Shown: positions 1 to 7,856 of the stretch, one piece after another | Layout: every line of letters begins with the position of its first letter | How positions within the stretch are numbered: position 1 is the first letter of the stretch | Assembly: GCA_009774235.1 (NCBI GenBank) | Contig: VSNJ01000003.1 | Coordinates: 20,691-84,690, forward strand | Length of the DNA: 64,000 bases | Source: Lachnospiraceae bacterium | GTDB taxonomy: Bacteria; Bacillota; Clostridia; Lachnospirales; Lachnospiraceae | Direction: 5' to 3' | Program-made: the position numbers and the translations under genes | Notes under the pieces: model-generated | What the model saw: only the letters and a program-made list of their open reading frames with translations | The model's database searches: none | Told to the model about the DNA's origin: nothing

Positions 1-441
1 GGAATTGAAGCAACAAAGCAGATTGTTGAAAGAAAACTTGGGAAAGTCCTGGTTCTTACTACTTTTGATGATGATGAGCTGGTACAAAAGGCATTGCAGA
101 ATGGTGCAAATGGATATCTTGTGAAAAACCATACACCAGAACATTTAAAACAGATGATTAAATCAGTTTATAATGGTACAGGGGTAATGGAAGAATCAAT
201 GCTTCTAAACCTTGCAAAGAGTAACGGGCGGGCATCATCTGGATTTAATGCAGGAAGGTATACAGCAAGAGAACTAGAAGTAGTAAAGGCAGTTGCAGAA
301 GGTCTTTCTAATAAAGAAATTGCAGAAAAACTATATATCAGTGAAGGGACGGTAAAGAATTATATTACGTCTATCCTTGCAAAAGAAAATCTTTCACACA
401 GGACGGCGCTGGCGGTTTATTATCTTACAGGAAAGAAATAA
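1..441 (+). CDS. NarL/LuxR-family response regulator, 3' part
   Basis: The gene is cut by the window start; the reading frame is open from base 1, so the ATG at 94 is internal. What remains is the end of a receiver domain (the TTFDDDE and GYLVKN segments, the latter holding the conserved lysine of the phosphorylation site) followed by a LuxR-type helix-turn-helix (ARELEVVKAVAEGLSNKEIA, then SEGTVKNYITSIL). NarL-family regulators are phosphorylated by a partner histidine kinase and bind DNA through this C-terminal domain. The kinase is presumably upstream, outside the window. Its target cannot be read from the sequence; the EamA gene just downstream is on the same strand but 80 bp away with no clear link. 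Confidence 0.9.
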   Translation, partial: GIEATKQIVERKLGKVLVLTTFDDDELVQKALQNGANGYLVKNHTPEHLKQMIKSVYNGTGVMEESMLLNLAKSNGRASSGFNAGRYTARELEVVKAVAEGLSNKEIAEKLYISEGTVKNYITSILAKENLSHRTALAVYYLTGKK

Positions 442-522
442 AATATACAAATTATAACAGAAACAGCATTTTTCTAAAGCAGGCTTGTCCTGTTATACTA
501 TTTGGGACGCAAAAGGCGTGGC

Positions 523-1455
523 ATGGGGGATATTATGAAAAAAGATAGAGAAAAATTATTTAAAAATCCAGCGGTTATTGCATTATTAGCATTAATATGC
601 TGTGCATTATGGGGAAGTGCATTTCCATGTGTCAAAGCAGGATACAAGATGTTTGCTATAAGTGGTGCAGGAAGCCAGATACTTTTTGCTGGATACCGTT
701 TTTTCCTTGCAGGAATTTTTGCATTATTTTTTACAAGTTTTATACAGCATAGATTTGTTAAAATAAAAGCATCTTCTATACCATATATTGCAGGCCAGGG
801 TATTTTACAGACAACATTACAATATGTATTTTTTTATATAGGAATGGCACATACAACAGGTTCCAAAGGTTCAGTAATTAATGCTTCAAATGCTTTTTTT
901 TCAATTATAACAGCACATTTTCTTCTTAAAGATGAAAAAATAACTTTAAAGAAAATGACAGGATGTATCACAGGATTTGCAGGAGTTATACTTGTAAACC
1001 TTAAATCTGGAGAGATGGGATTAGGTCTTTCTTTGGAGGGTGAAGGGATGATTTTATTGTGCTCGGCTGCTTATGGTATAAGTTCAGTTACCCTTAAGAA
1101 GATTTCAGAACGTGAAACACCAGCAGCAATTACAGCATACCAGCTCTTATTTGGCGGGGCTGTCCAGGTAATTACAGGTATGCTGGCAGGAGGCAGTGTA
1201 CAGGGATTTACAGTACAGTCATCAGCACTTCTTTTATATATGGCATTGCTTTCAACAGTTGCTTTTAGTATATGGGCAGAACTTATTAAGTATAATCCTG
1301 TAGGAAGAATTGCTGTATATAGTTTTTCAATTCCTGTATTTGGAGTGGTATTTTCCGCAATATTTTTAAATGAACATGTTCTCTCATGGCAAAATCTTGC
1401 AGCATTGGCACTGGTAAGTATTGGCATAATTATAGTTAATTATGCAAAAGAGTAA
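523..1455 (+). CDS. EamA/DMT-family transporter
   Basis: A ten-helix drug/metabolite transporter-superfamily permease of about 310 residues, the usual EamA length, made of two repeated halves (hydrophobic blocks from ALLALICCALWGSAF to the end at ALALVSIGIIIVNYAKE). The family exports metabolites or amino acids across the inner membrane; the substrate cannot be told. The frame is open from a TTG at 502, but ATG at 523 and ATG at 535 (MKKDREK, preceded by GGGGGA) are more natural starts, and 535 is about equally likely. It is followed by a 50-base gap and then a promoter for the next gene, so it is probably transcribed alone or with the upstream regulator. Confidence 0.85.
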   Translation: MGDIMKKDREKLFKNPAVIALLALICCALWGSAFPCVKAGYKMFAISGAGSQILFAGYRFFLAGIFALFFTSFIQHRFVKIKASSIPYIAGQGILQTTLQYVFFYIGMAHTTGSKGSVINASNAFFSIITAHFLLKDEKITLKKMTGCITGFAGVILVNLKSGEMGLGLSLEGEGMILLCSAAYGISSVTLKKISERETPAAITAYQLLFGGAVQVITGMLAGGSVQGFTVQSSALLLYMALLSTVAFSIWAELIKYNPVGRIAVYSFSIPVFGVVFSAIFLNEHVLSWQNLAALALVSIGIIIVNYAKE

Positions 1456-1505
1456 TTATAGTATTTTTCAAAAAAATAATTATAGGAAAGTATTTGTAAA
1501 TTTTC

Positions 1506-1534
1506 TTGGAATTATAAACTGGTTATGCTAGAAT
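1506..1534 (+). promoter_or_regulatory. Sigma-A promoter of the M13 peptidase gene
   Basis: TTGGAA at 1506-1511 and TAGAAT at 1529-1534 are separated by 17 bp. The ATG at 1525 falls inside this promoter, which supports the downstream ATG at 1582 as the true start. Confidence 0.65.
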
Positions 1535-1581
1535 ATATGTTAAGGGAAATGTCATATATTTTAGAAAGGAAGTTATTCACT

Positions 1582-4077
1582 ATGAAGAAACAAAAAACAT
1601 TGCTTTCAATACTTCTTGCGTTATTGTTGGCGTTTCAAGTTGTGCCAGTTCCAAATAGTTATGAAAACATAACAAACCAGGTAACAGCAGAAGCAGCGTC
1701 AAAAAAGGTTAAAATCACAAATGTTCCAACAGGGACACTTACGGTTAAAAAAGGAGAGTCTTTCCAGTTAAAAGCTAATATTGCTTCTTTAAAATGGAAA
1801 AGCAGCAATAAAAAAACAGTAACAGTTAATAAAACAGGAAAACTTAAAGGAATAACAAATGGTGTTGCTACTGTTACTGCATCAGCTAAAAATACTAAAG
1901 CATCTGTTAAAGTAACAGTTGGAACAAAAGTAAGCAGGGTCAATGTTGTAAAACCTGCTATTGCGCTTGTGACAGGTGGGCAGTCTACAATTAAGGCAGA
2001 AGTTTCACCAGCAGATGCTTCTAACCAGACTCTTATTTTCCAGTCTGCGGACAAAGAGATTGCATCTGTATCAAAAGAGGGTGTAGTAACAGCAAATAAA
2101 ACTGGTACTACAAAAATTACTGTAAATGCGTCTGACGGAACAGAAAAGAAAGAAACAGTTATTGTAACTGTAAGGGCACCTGGAAGCCCTGTACGTCTGC
2201 AGGACGATTTCTACCAGGCAATTAATGCAACTATATTAAATGAACATGCCCTTCAGGGAAACCAGTATGAATGGGATGGGTTTAATGAATTACAAAACCG
2301 TATTACAAATGATTTAAACAGTCTGCTTGATGAACTTGTTGCCCAAAAAGAACAGTATAAAGAAGGTACAATACAGCAGAAAATCATTAATTTTTATATG
2401 CTGGACAGTGATATGGATACAAGGAATAAATTAGGAACAGAGCCATTAAAACCATATATAGATAAAATTGATAATGCACAGACAGTTGCAGAATTTGTAA
2501 ATGTCCTTGCGGAACTTGGAAAGGCTGGACAGGGAAGTATTTTTACATTCCAGGTTACACAGGATATAATAGACTCTAATAAATATGTACTTACAGATAA
2601 TGGACCTAGTTATATTTTATCTAAAGAATATATGACTGGTGATGCAAATAAACCAGTACAGCAGGCAGTGCTTGAGTTTATAAAGAAGATTTTTGTTATG
2701 GCAGGGGAAAGTGAAGAGAAAGCTTCTGAAATTGCCAGCCAGGTATTTAACTTTGAACAGGAGCTTGCTGTTTCTGGCCTGGGAATGGAAGATCGTTATG
2801 ATATAAATAAAATTTATCATCCTTATACAAAAGATGAACTTAAAAAACTTTATAGTAATTGTGATATTGAAGGGTATTTAAAAACTATTGGTATTACAAA
2901 TTTTGACCAGTGCATTGTAAGCAGTGAAGAGAATTCTAAAAAGATTAACAGTTATCTTACACAAGATAATCTTGGACTTTTAAAAAATTATACTAAATTT
3001 ACATTGTATACAGGTTTCTGTGGCTATCTTACAGATGAACATTATAAAGCATTACAGGAACTTAATTTCATTATTACTGGTGCAAAAGAGGATAAGGATA
3101 ATGACCAGATAGCAAAAGAAACAACACAGAATTTATTTTTCTGGGAGTTTGGGCAGCTTTATGTGAAAAAGTATTTTTCAGAAGAAAGTAAAAAAGAAAT
3201 TGAAGCAATGACCCAGGACATTTTAAAGACTTTCCGTAACAGAATACAGAAAATAGACTGGCTGTCTGATGCAACAAAACAAAAAGCATTAAAGAAACTT
3301 GATACAATGAAAGTGAAAATTGGATATCCTGACAAATGGCCTTCTTATTTTGATGAATTAAATATTGATATGTCTAAAGGACTGGTTGAAAATATAATGA
3401 GTATCCAGACTGCTTTAAATTCTGGTATCCAGGAACTTCTTGATTCTGGAACTGTTGATAAGGAAAGCTGGATTATGGGACCACAAATAGTAAATGCTTG
3501 TTATAATCCACAGGCAAATGATATTACATTTCCTGCTGCCATCTTACAAAAGCCATTTTATGATAAAGATGCAGATTATGCCCAGAACCTTGGAGGTATT
3601 GGTACTGTAATAGGACATGAAATCACACATGCTTTTGATACGAGCGGGGCATCATATGATGAGAATGGTAATTTTGTTAACTGGTGGACACCAGAAGACC
3701 TTGAACAGTTTACAGCAAGGGCACAGAAAGTAAAGAATTATTATAATAACATTGAAATTACTAATGGAATATTCCAGAATGGGGATATGACAATTACAGA
3801 AAATATTGCTGATATGGGGGCAATGGCATGTGCGCTTGAAATTGCTGGAGATGATAAAAAAGCCCAGCTTGAGATTTTTAAAAGTAATGCTGCTATATGG
3901 GCATGTAACCAGACAGACCAGTATAGGGATTATATGCTTACGGCAGATGTCCACTCCAATAATAAAGTAAGGGTAAATGCTATATTGCCACTTTTTGAAC
4001 AATTCTATGATGTTTTTGGGGTTACTCCAAATGACGCAATGTATGTAGCACCAGAGGACAGGGTACAAATATGGTAA
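1582..4077 (+). CDS. Secreted M13-family metallopeptidase with two Ig-like (BIG2) domains
   Basis: Protein of 831 residues. It begins with a Sec signal peptide (MKKQKTLLSILLALLLAFQV), then two bacterial Ig-like BIG2 repeats at about residues 40-205 (each ending in a VTV-type strand after an 'A.SV..G.VT' core), then a full neprilysin-like M13 domain. The zinc site is GHEITHAFD with the third ligand in ENIADMGA, and the substrate-binding NACYNP and RVNAIL motifs are present. M13 enzymes cleave short peptides outside the cell. The ATG at 1525 lies in the promoter; ATG 1582 is preceded by AGAAAGGA and gives the signal peptide directly. The Ig domains probably hold the enzyme in the wall layer (inference). 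A terminator follows, so the gene is monocistronic. Confidence 0.93.
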   Translation: MKKQKTLLSILLALLLAFQVVPVPNSYENITNQVTAEAASKKVKITNVPTGTLTVKKGESFQLKANIASLKWKSSNKKTVTVNKTGKLKGITNGVATVTASAKNTKASVKVTVGTKVSRVNVVKPAIALVTGGQSTIKAEVSPADASNQTLIFQSADKEIASVSKEGVVTANKTGTTKITVNASDGTEKKETVIVTVRAPGSPVRLQDDFYQAINATILNEHALQGNQYEWDGFNELQNRITNDLNSLLDELVAQKEQYKEGTIQQKIINFYMLDSDMDTRNKLGTEPLKPYIDKIDNAQTVAEFVNVLAELGKAGQGSIFTFQVTQDIIDSNKYVLTDNGPSYILSKEYMTGDANKPVQQAVLEFIKKIFVMAGESEEKASEIASQVFNFEQELAVSGLGMEDRYDINKIYHPYTKDELKKLYSNCDIEGYLKTIGITNFDQCIVSSEENSKKINSYLTQDNLGLLKNYTKFTLYTGFCGYLTDEHYKALQELNFIITGAKEDKDNDQIAKETTQNLFFWEFGQLYVKKYFSEESKKEIEAMTQDILKTFRNRIQKIDWLSDATKQKALKKLDTMKVKIGYPDKWPSYFDELNIDMSKGLVENIMSIQTALNSGIQELLDSGTVDKESWIMGPQIVNACYNPQANDITFPAAILQKPFYDKDADYAQNLGGIGTVIGHEITHAFDTSGASYDENGNFVNWWTPEDLEQFTARAQKVKNYYNNIEITNGIFQNGDMTITENIADMGAMACALEIAGDDKKAQLEIFKSNAAIWACNQTDQYRDYMLTADVHSNNKVRVNAILPLFEQFYDVFGVTPNDAMYVAPEDRVQIW

Positions 4078-4164
4078 TTATAAATATAGATTATTTTAAT
4101 AAAATATAATAGTACATATATAAAACATTTCCTGGTTTGCCATTTATTTTTAAAAGATTATAAG

Positions 4165-4208
4165 AGAGGTTGTAAGAATACAGAATGTTCTTATAACCTT
4201 TCTTTTTT
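4165..4208 (+). terminator. Intrinsic terminator after the M13 peptidase gene
   Basis: AGGTTGTAAGAA (4167-4178) pairs with TTCTTATAACCT (4188-4199), followed by a T-rich run (TCTTTTTT). Confidence 0.8.
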
Positions 4209-4241
4209 GTAGAAGTTTAAGAACAAATGTTTATAAATGTG

Positions 4242-4270
4242 TAGATATCTATATTTTCTTATGTTATAAT
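4242..4270 (+). promoter_or_regulatory. Probable promoter of the restriction-modification operon
   Basis: Extended -10 TGTTATAAT (TATAAT at 4265-4270) with a weak -35 TAGATA at 4242-4247, spacer 17 bp. Confidence 0.45.
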
Positions 4271-4388
4271 AAAAATATAGATGACAGAATATTTGTTTAT
4301 ATATTAATCTTCCAGGGGGTGTCTGGAAAGTCAAGATAATATCTGCAGTCCACTTGACTGTATAGTTGTGAAAAAGGAGGAATATGTA

Positions 4389-6254
4389 ATGGCAGTTGAA
4401 CAGTACACAGAAAGTTTGACATTAAAAGAAATGAAATGTGTTATTGGAAAGAATCCATTTGGCTATGTCCTTCCTCAAGGTGATGTTTCTAGTATATACA
4501 AAATTGAGAATTTACTTAAAAAAGCAGGTGGAAAACCAAAAGAATGTGATATTGAGGATTATTCCCAGGGAGGGAAAGGGAAGGCTAAGCCAGAATATAT
4601 TATAACTTTTGATGATGATATTAATACAATTATAGTTGTGGAATGTAAAAATAGTATTAAAAAACATTGTAGTGTAAATATAAATAAGCCAAATATGTTT
4701 GCTGTAGATGGTGTTTTGTACTATGCTAAATTTTTAAAAGAAGAATACAATGTTGTTGCTATTGCTGTAAGTGGGACAACAACCCAAAATATGAAGGTAG
4801 ATACTTTTTATTGGATGCGTGGACATGATAAATATACAATATTAGAAAAGGCAAAAGATATTATTTTAGAACCACAAAATTATATTGAGTTAATAAAAGG
4901 AAATAAATTAAAAAAAGCATATTCATTGGATGAAATTAGAAATACTGCGATTGATATGCATAATTCTTTAAGAGAGATTAAAGTGACAGAATCACATAAG
5001 CCAGTTTTTATTGCAGGTATACTGATTGCATTAAACGATGAGGATTTTTCAAAAAGTTATTCTATGCTGACCTCTTATAAATTAGTAATGCAAAATATAC
5101 AAAATGCTATAGAAAATGTTCTGATGGATAGTGATATTAAAAGTAACAGGATTAACTATATAAAACAGGTTTTTAGTACTCTCCAGGACAATACAAAGTT
5201 TGCTGGAATACCATTAGGGCATTCAAAATCTATTACTTGGTATATTGAACAGTTGGAAATGAAAATTAAACCAATGATGGATTATGCTGATAGTACAATT
5301 GATGCTTTAGGAGTATTTTACCATGAATTTATTAAATACTCAGGTGGTGATGGCAGTGGTTTAGGAATTGTTCTTACACCACAGCATTTAACAGAATTTA
5401 TGTGTGACCTGGCTGATGTAAATAAAAATAGCCGTGTAGTTGACATATGTTGTGGTTCTGGTTCGTTTCTTGTAACAGCTATGAATAAAATGTTTAGAAA
5501 TGCAAACCCAGATGAAGTTGAGAATATACGTAAAAATGGATTATATGGTGTTGAATTTGATGATGGGTTATATACACTGGCAATAGCAAATATGATTATA
5601 CGTAAGGATGGCAAATCTAATATTTATAAAGGTGATTGTTTTAACAAAAGGATTACAGAAGAGCTTAAAAGTAAAAATATTAATATAGGATTAATTAATC
5701 CTCCTTATTCACAAAAGGATGTTGTTGAACTGGAATTTGTTGAACATTTGTTAGATATTTTAACAATAGGAGGAACAGGTGTTGTTGTTGTTCCAATGAG
5801 CTGTGCAATTGGTACAAAATTCAAAGATGTCAGGGAACGCTTAATGAAAAAGAATACGTTAAGAGCTGTGTTTTCAATGCCAGATGATATATTTTATCCA
5901 GTTGGGACTAATGTATGTGTAATGGTTTGGACAGCACATACACCACATGATAGTACACAGGAAACATTTTTTGGTTATTGTAAAGAAGATGGATTTGTAA
6001 AACGGAAAAAGATGGGCAGAATTGATGCTTTGGGAAATTGGGAAAGTATTGAAAATAAATGGTTAAAATTATATAGAAATAAAGATGTTATTGATGGTTT
6101 ATCTGCAAGACACTGTATTGGTTATAAAGATGAATGGTTATGTGAAGCATATATGCAGACAGATTATACAAAGCTTACACAAGATGATTTCCAACAGACG
6201 GTTAATGATTATCTTGCTTATTTGGTGAAAAGTGGTGAAGTTTATGAAGACTAA
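4389..6254 (+). CDS. BcgI-like restriction-modification subunit: nuclease fused to N6-adenine methylase
   Basis: Protein of 621 residues. An N-terminal PD-(D/E)XK-type nuclease segment at about residues 65-90 (PEYIITFDDD then IVVECKN, the E-x-K active-site strand) precedes a type I-like N6-adenine methylase (HsdM/N6_Mtase): SAM motif VVDICCGSGSFL and catalytic LINPPYSQKD. One polypeptide that carries both activities, followed directly by a separate specificity subunit, is the layout of BcgI (subunits of about 640 and 340 residues), which cuts on both sides of a bipartite site. The frame opens at GTG 4368, but AGGAGG at 4375-4380 sits 8 bases before ATG 4389. It overlaps the next gene. The recognition sequence cannot be predicted from sequence alone. 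Confidence 0.85.
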   Translation: MAVEQYTESLTLKEMKCVIGKNPFGYVLPQGDVSSIYKIENLLKKAGGKPKECDIEDYSQGGKGKAKPEYIITFDDDINTIIVVECKNSIKKHCSVNINKPNMFAVDGVLYYAKFLKEEYNVVAIAVSGTTTQNMKVDTFYWMRGHDKYTILEKAKDIILEPQNYIELIKGNKLKKAYSLDEIRNTAIDMHNSLREIKVTESHKPVFIAGILIALNDEDFSKSYSMLTSYKLVMQNIQNAIENVLMDSDIKSNRINYIKQVFSTLQDNTKFAGIPLGHSKSITWYIEQLEMKIKPMMDYADSTIDALGVFYHEFIKYSGGDGSGLGIVLTPQHLTEFMCDLADVNKNSRVVDICCGSGSFLVTAMNKMFRNANPDEVENIRKNGLYGVEFDDGLYTLAIANMIIRKDGKSNIYKGDCFNKRITEELKSKNINIGLINPPYSQKDVVELEFVEHLLDILTIGGTGVVVVPMSCAIGTKFKDVRERLMKKNTLRAVFSMPDDIFYPVGTNVCVMVWTAHTPHDSTQETFFGYCKEDGFVKRKKMGRIDALGNWESIENKWLKLYRNKDVIDGLSARHCIGYKDEWLCEAYMQTDYTKLTQDDFQQTVNDYLAYLVKSGEVYED

Positions 6255-7227
6255 AGTATTTTTGTTAAATAATATTGTAGATATTACTTATGGAAATAAG
6301 TTTGACTTAAAAAATATGACTTTTGATAACCCATCTGTTAATTTTATATCCAGAACTGCTTTAAATAATGGTGTATCCGCTAGGGTTGACAGAATTAATA
6401 ATATTAAACCTTATCCTGGGGGATGTTTAACAGTCGCTTTAGGAGGCAGTATTGGTGCAGCATTTTATCAGGATACTCCTTTTTATACAGCTCAAAATAT
6501 TGCTGTTATACATTTTAAAGAGAATATTTCTTATCTGGCAAAATTATATTTGTGTCAAGTTATAAAATTTGAAACACAAAATAAATTCAGGGCATTTGGC
6601 AGAGAATTAAACAAGCATATAAAAGCAGATTTTACTGTAAAATTACCAGTAAACCAGGATAATTGCCCAGATTGGGAGCTTATGGAAAATTATATGAAAT
6701 CTTTAAAGTATAAATATATTACAACAAAAATAAAAAATATGCCATTAAACTTAAATACCAGGCTTTGGAAAGAATATATCCTGGAAAATCTTTTTAATTT
6801 TTATAAGGGTAAAAGGTTAACAAAAGAAGATATGGTTCCAGGAAATATAAATTTTATAGGGGCAATTAGTGAAAATAATGGTGTAAGGGAAAAAATTGAA
6901 ACAGATTATTTCTATCCTCCTAATTGTATTACTGTTAATTATAATGGAAGTGTAGGAGAGGCGTTTTATCAATCCCAGCCGTTCTGGGCTTCGGATGATG
7001 TAAATGTTTTATACGCTAAAGATTTTTGGAATATGAATAAATATATAGCTATGTTTATTATAACAGTATTAAAAGCCAATAAGTACCGTTTTGGATATGG
7101 AAGAAAATGGACTATGGAGAAAATGAAAAAGACTGTAATAAAATTACCAGGCGGGGAAGACGGAATGCCAGATTTTATATTTATGGAAAATTATATAAAA
7201 TCTTTACCTTATAGTGATAAAATTTAA
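6244..7227 (+). CDS. Specificity subunit of the BcgI-like system (two target-recognition domains)
   Basis: Protein of 327 residues made of two homologous halves, each a type I S-type target-recognition domain. The halves share a pattern of entry strand (NIVDITYGNKF versus NLFNFYKGKRL), a G-S-[IV]-G-x-AFYQ core (GGSIGAAFYQ and NGSVGEAFYQ), and an exit segment ending MENY(M/I)KSL. Each half would read one part of a split DNA site, and the second half is not a copy of the first, so the site is probably asymmetric. ATG 6244 overlaps the end of the nuclease-methylase gene by 11 bp, consistent with coupled translation and a heteromeric enzyme. GTG 6232 is a possible but weaker start. Both genes look intact. 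Confidence 0.85.
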   Translation: MKTKVFLLNNIVDITYGNKFDLKNMTFDNPSVNFISRTALNNGVSARVDRINNIKPYPGGCLTVALGGSIGAAFYQDTPFYTAQNIAVIHFKENISYLAKLYLCQVIKFETQNKFRAFGRELNKHIKADFTVKLPVNQDNCPDWELMENYMKSLKYKYITTKIKNMPLNLNTRLWKEYILENLFNFYKGKRLTKEDMVPGNINFIGAISENNGVREKIETDYFYPPNCITVNYNGSVGEAFYQSQPFWASDDVNVLYAKDFWNMNKYIAMFIITVLKANKYRFGYGRKWTMEKMKKTVIKLPGGEDGMPDFIFMENYIKSLPYSDKI

Positions 7228-7291
7228 AAGCCATAGAGCTGGTTATATAAAATATTTATTTTATGTGTTTATACTTGGGGTGTTAATAATT

Positions 7292-7536
7292 TTTGAGTTT
7301 CCCCATTTTTTTAATACACAAGTTATGTAGCTCTGGCAGTTCCAAAATTTTACCAACAAAAAGCCATGTTGCACATGGCTTTGCCTGCATTCCGCTTGGA
7401 TGGGATACGCAATGGTGCATAAAGCCCCAAATGCTTAAGCACCAGCGTCCCCATAGCAACTGCTTTTTGGTAAAACATTTGGAACTTGCCATAGCAATAT
7501 AGTTTTTGTGTAATTTAAAAAATGGGGAAATTCAAA
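7292..7536 (+). repeat. Palindromic repeat element, copy A
   Basis: About 245 bp bounded by near-perfect inverted ends: the left arm at 7292-7314 (with TTTCCCCATTTTTTTAA) matches the reverse complement of 7515-7536. A second nested arm pair, CTCTGGCAGTTCCAAAATTTTACCA against TGGTAAAACATTTGGAACTTGCCATAG, lies inside. An internal GCCATG..CATGGC hairpin and a GGTGC..GCACC hairpin are also present. Homologous copies lie at 20560-20775 (reverse), 63664-63790 and 63796-64000, with partial ends at 28308 and 51965. No transposase is encoded, so this resembles a MITE or a structured non-coding element. Confidence 0.8.
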
Positions 7537-7547
7537 TAATAATTGGC

Positions 7548-7576
7548 TTTACATAGTGCTTTATTTATGTTATAAT
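7548..7576 (+). promoter_or_regulatory. Promoter of the ABC-F leader transcript
   Basis: TTTACA at 7548-7553 and TATAAT at 7571-7576 with a 17-bp spacer. It lies just outside the right end of repeat copy A and about 280 bp before the ABC-F start codon, so the mRNA has a long leader. Confidence 0.75.
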
Positions 7577-7582
7577 CCGTTT

Positions 7583-7840
7583 ATTAAAATATCAGGGAGA
7601 GGTGAAAGGATGTATATATAATCTATTTTTGAAACATGTTTTTATAATTAGCAGGATTTTAACAAAAATACTGTTTATTTATGTTGCCAAAAATGGATTA
7701 TGTTCCTATAGCCTCTTTTTTTGTGTGGAAATAAGGTAGTTATGTATAACCATAAGTTTCTTAAAACAAATATACAGGCACATTAGTATACTATACTAGA
7801 GGAAATTAGAACCATTTGGCAACAGATGGTTTTTTTGTTT
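7583..7840 (+). promoter_or_regulatory. Attenuator leader of the ABC-F gene (minimal uORF and alternative pairing)
   Basis: The leader has a tiny ORF at 7610-7621 (Met-Tyr-Ile-stop) behind a strong GGGAGAGGTGAAAGG site. GTTGCCAAAAATGG at 7683-7696 can pair with CCATTTGGCAAC at 7812-7823, which would break the terminator hairpin at 7810-7837. Known ABC-F resistance genes are often controlled by ribosome stalling in a leader ORF that switches a terminator off. That mechanism here is inference from the visible uORF, terminator and competing pairing. Confidence 0.65.
7810..7837 (+). terminator. Leader terminator before the ABC-F gene
   Basis: AACCAT (7810-7815) pairs with ATGGTT (7826-7831) around a 10-base loop, followed by a run of T. 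It lies just before the GAGGAGG ribosome site, so readthrough decides expression. Confidence 0.65.
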
Positions 7841-7856
7841 TGAGGAGGCGGTATAT

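Noticed and set aside
7293..7502. Two 69-residue ORFs on opposite strands
   Set aside because: Both are chance readings of palindromic repeat copy A.
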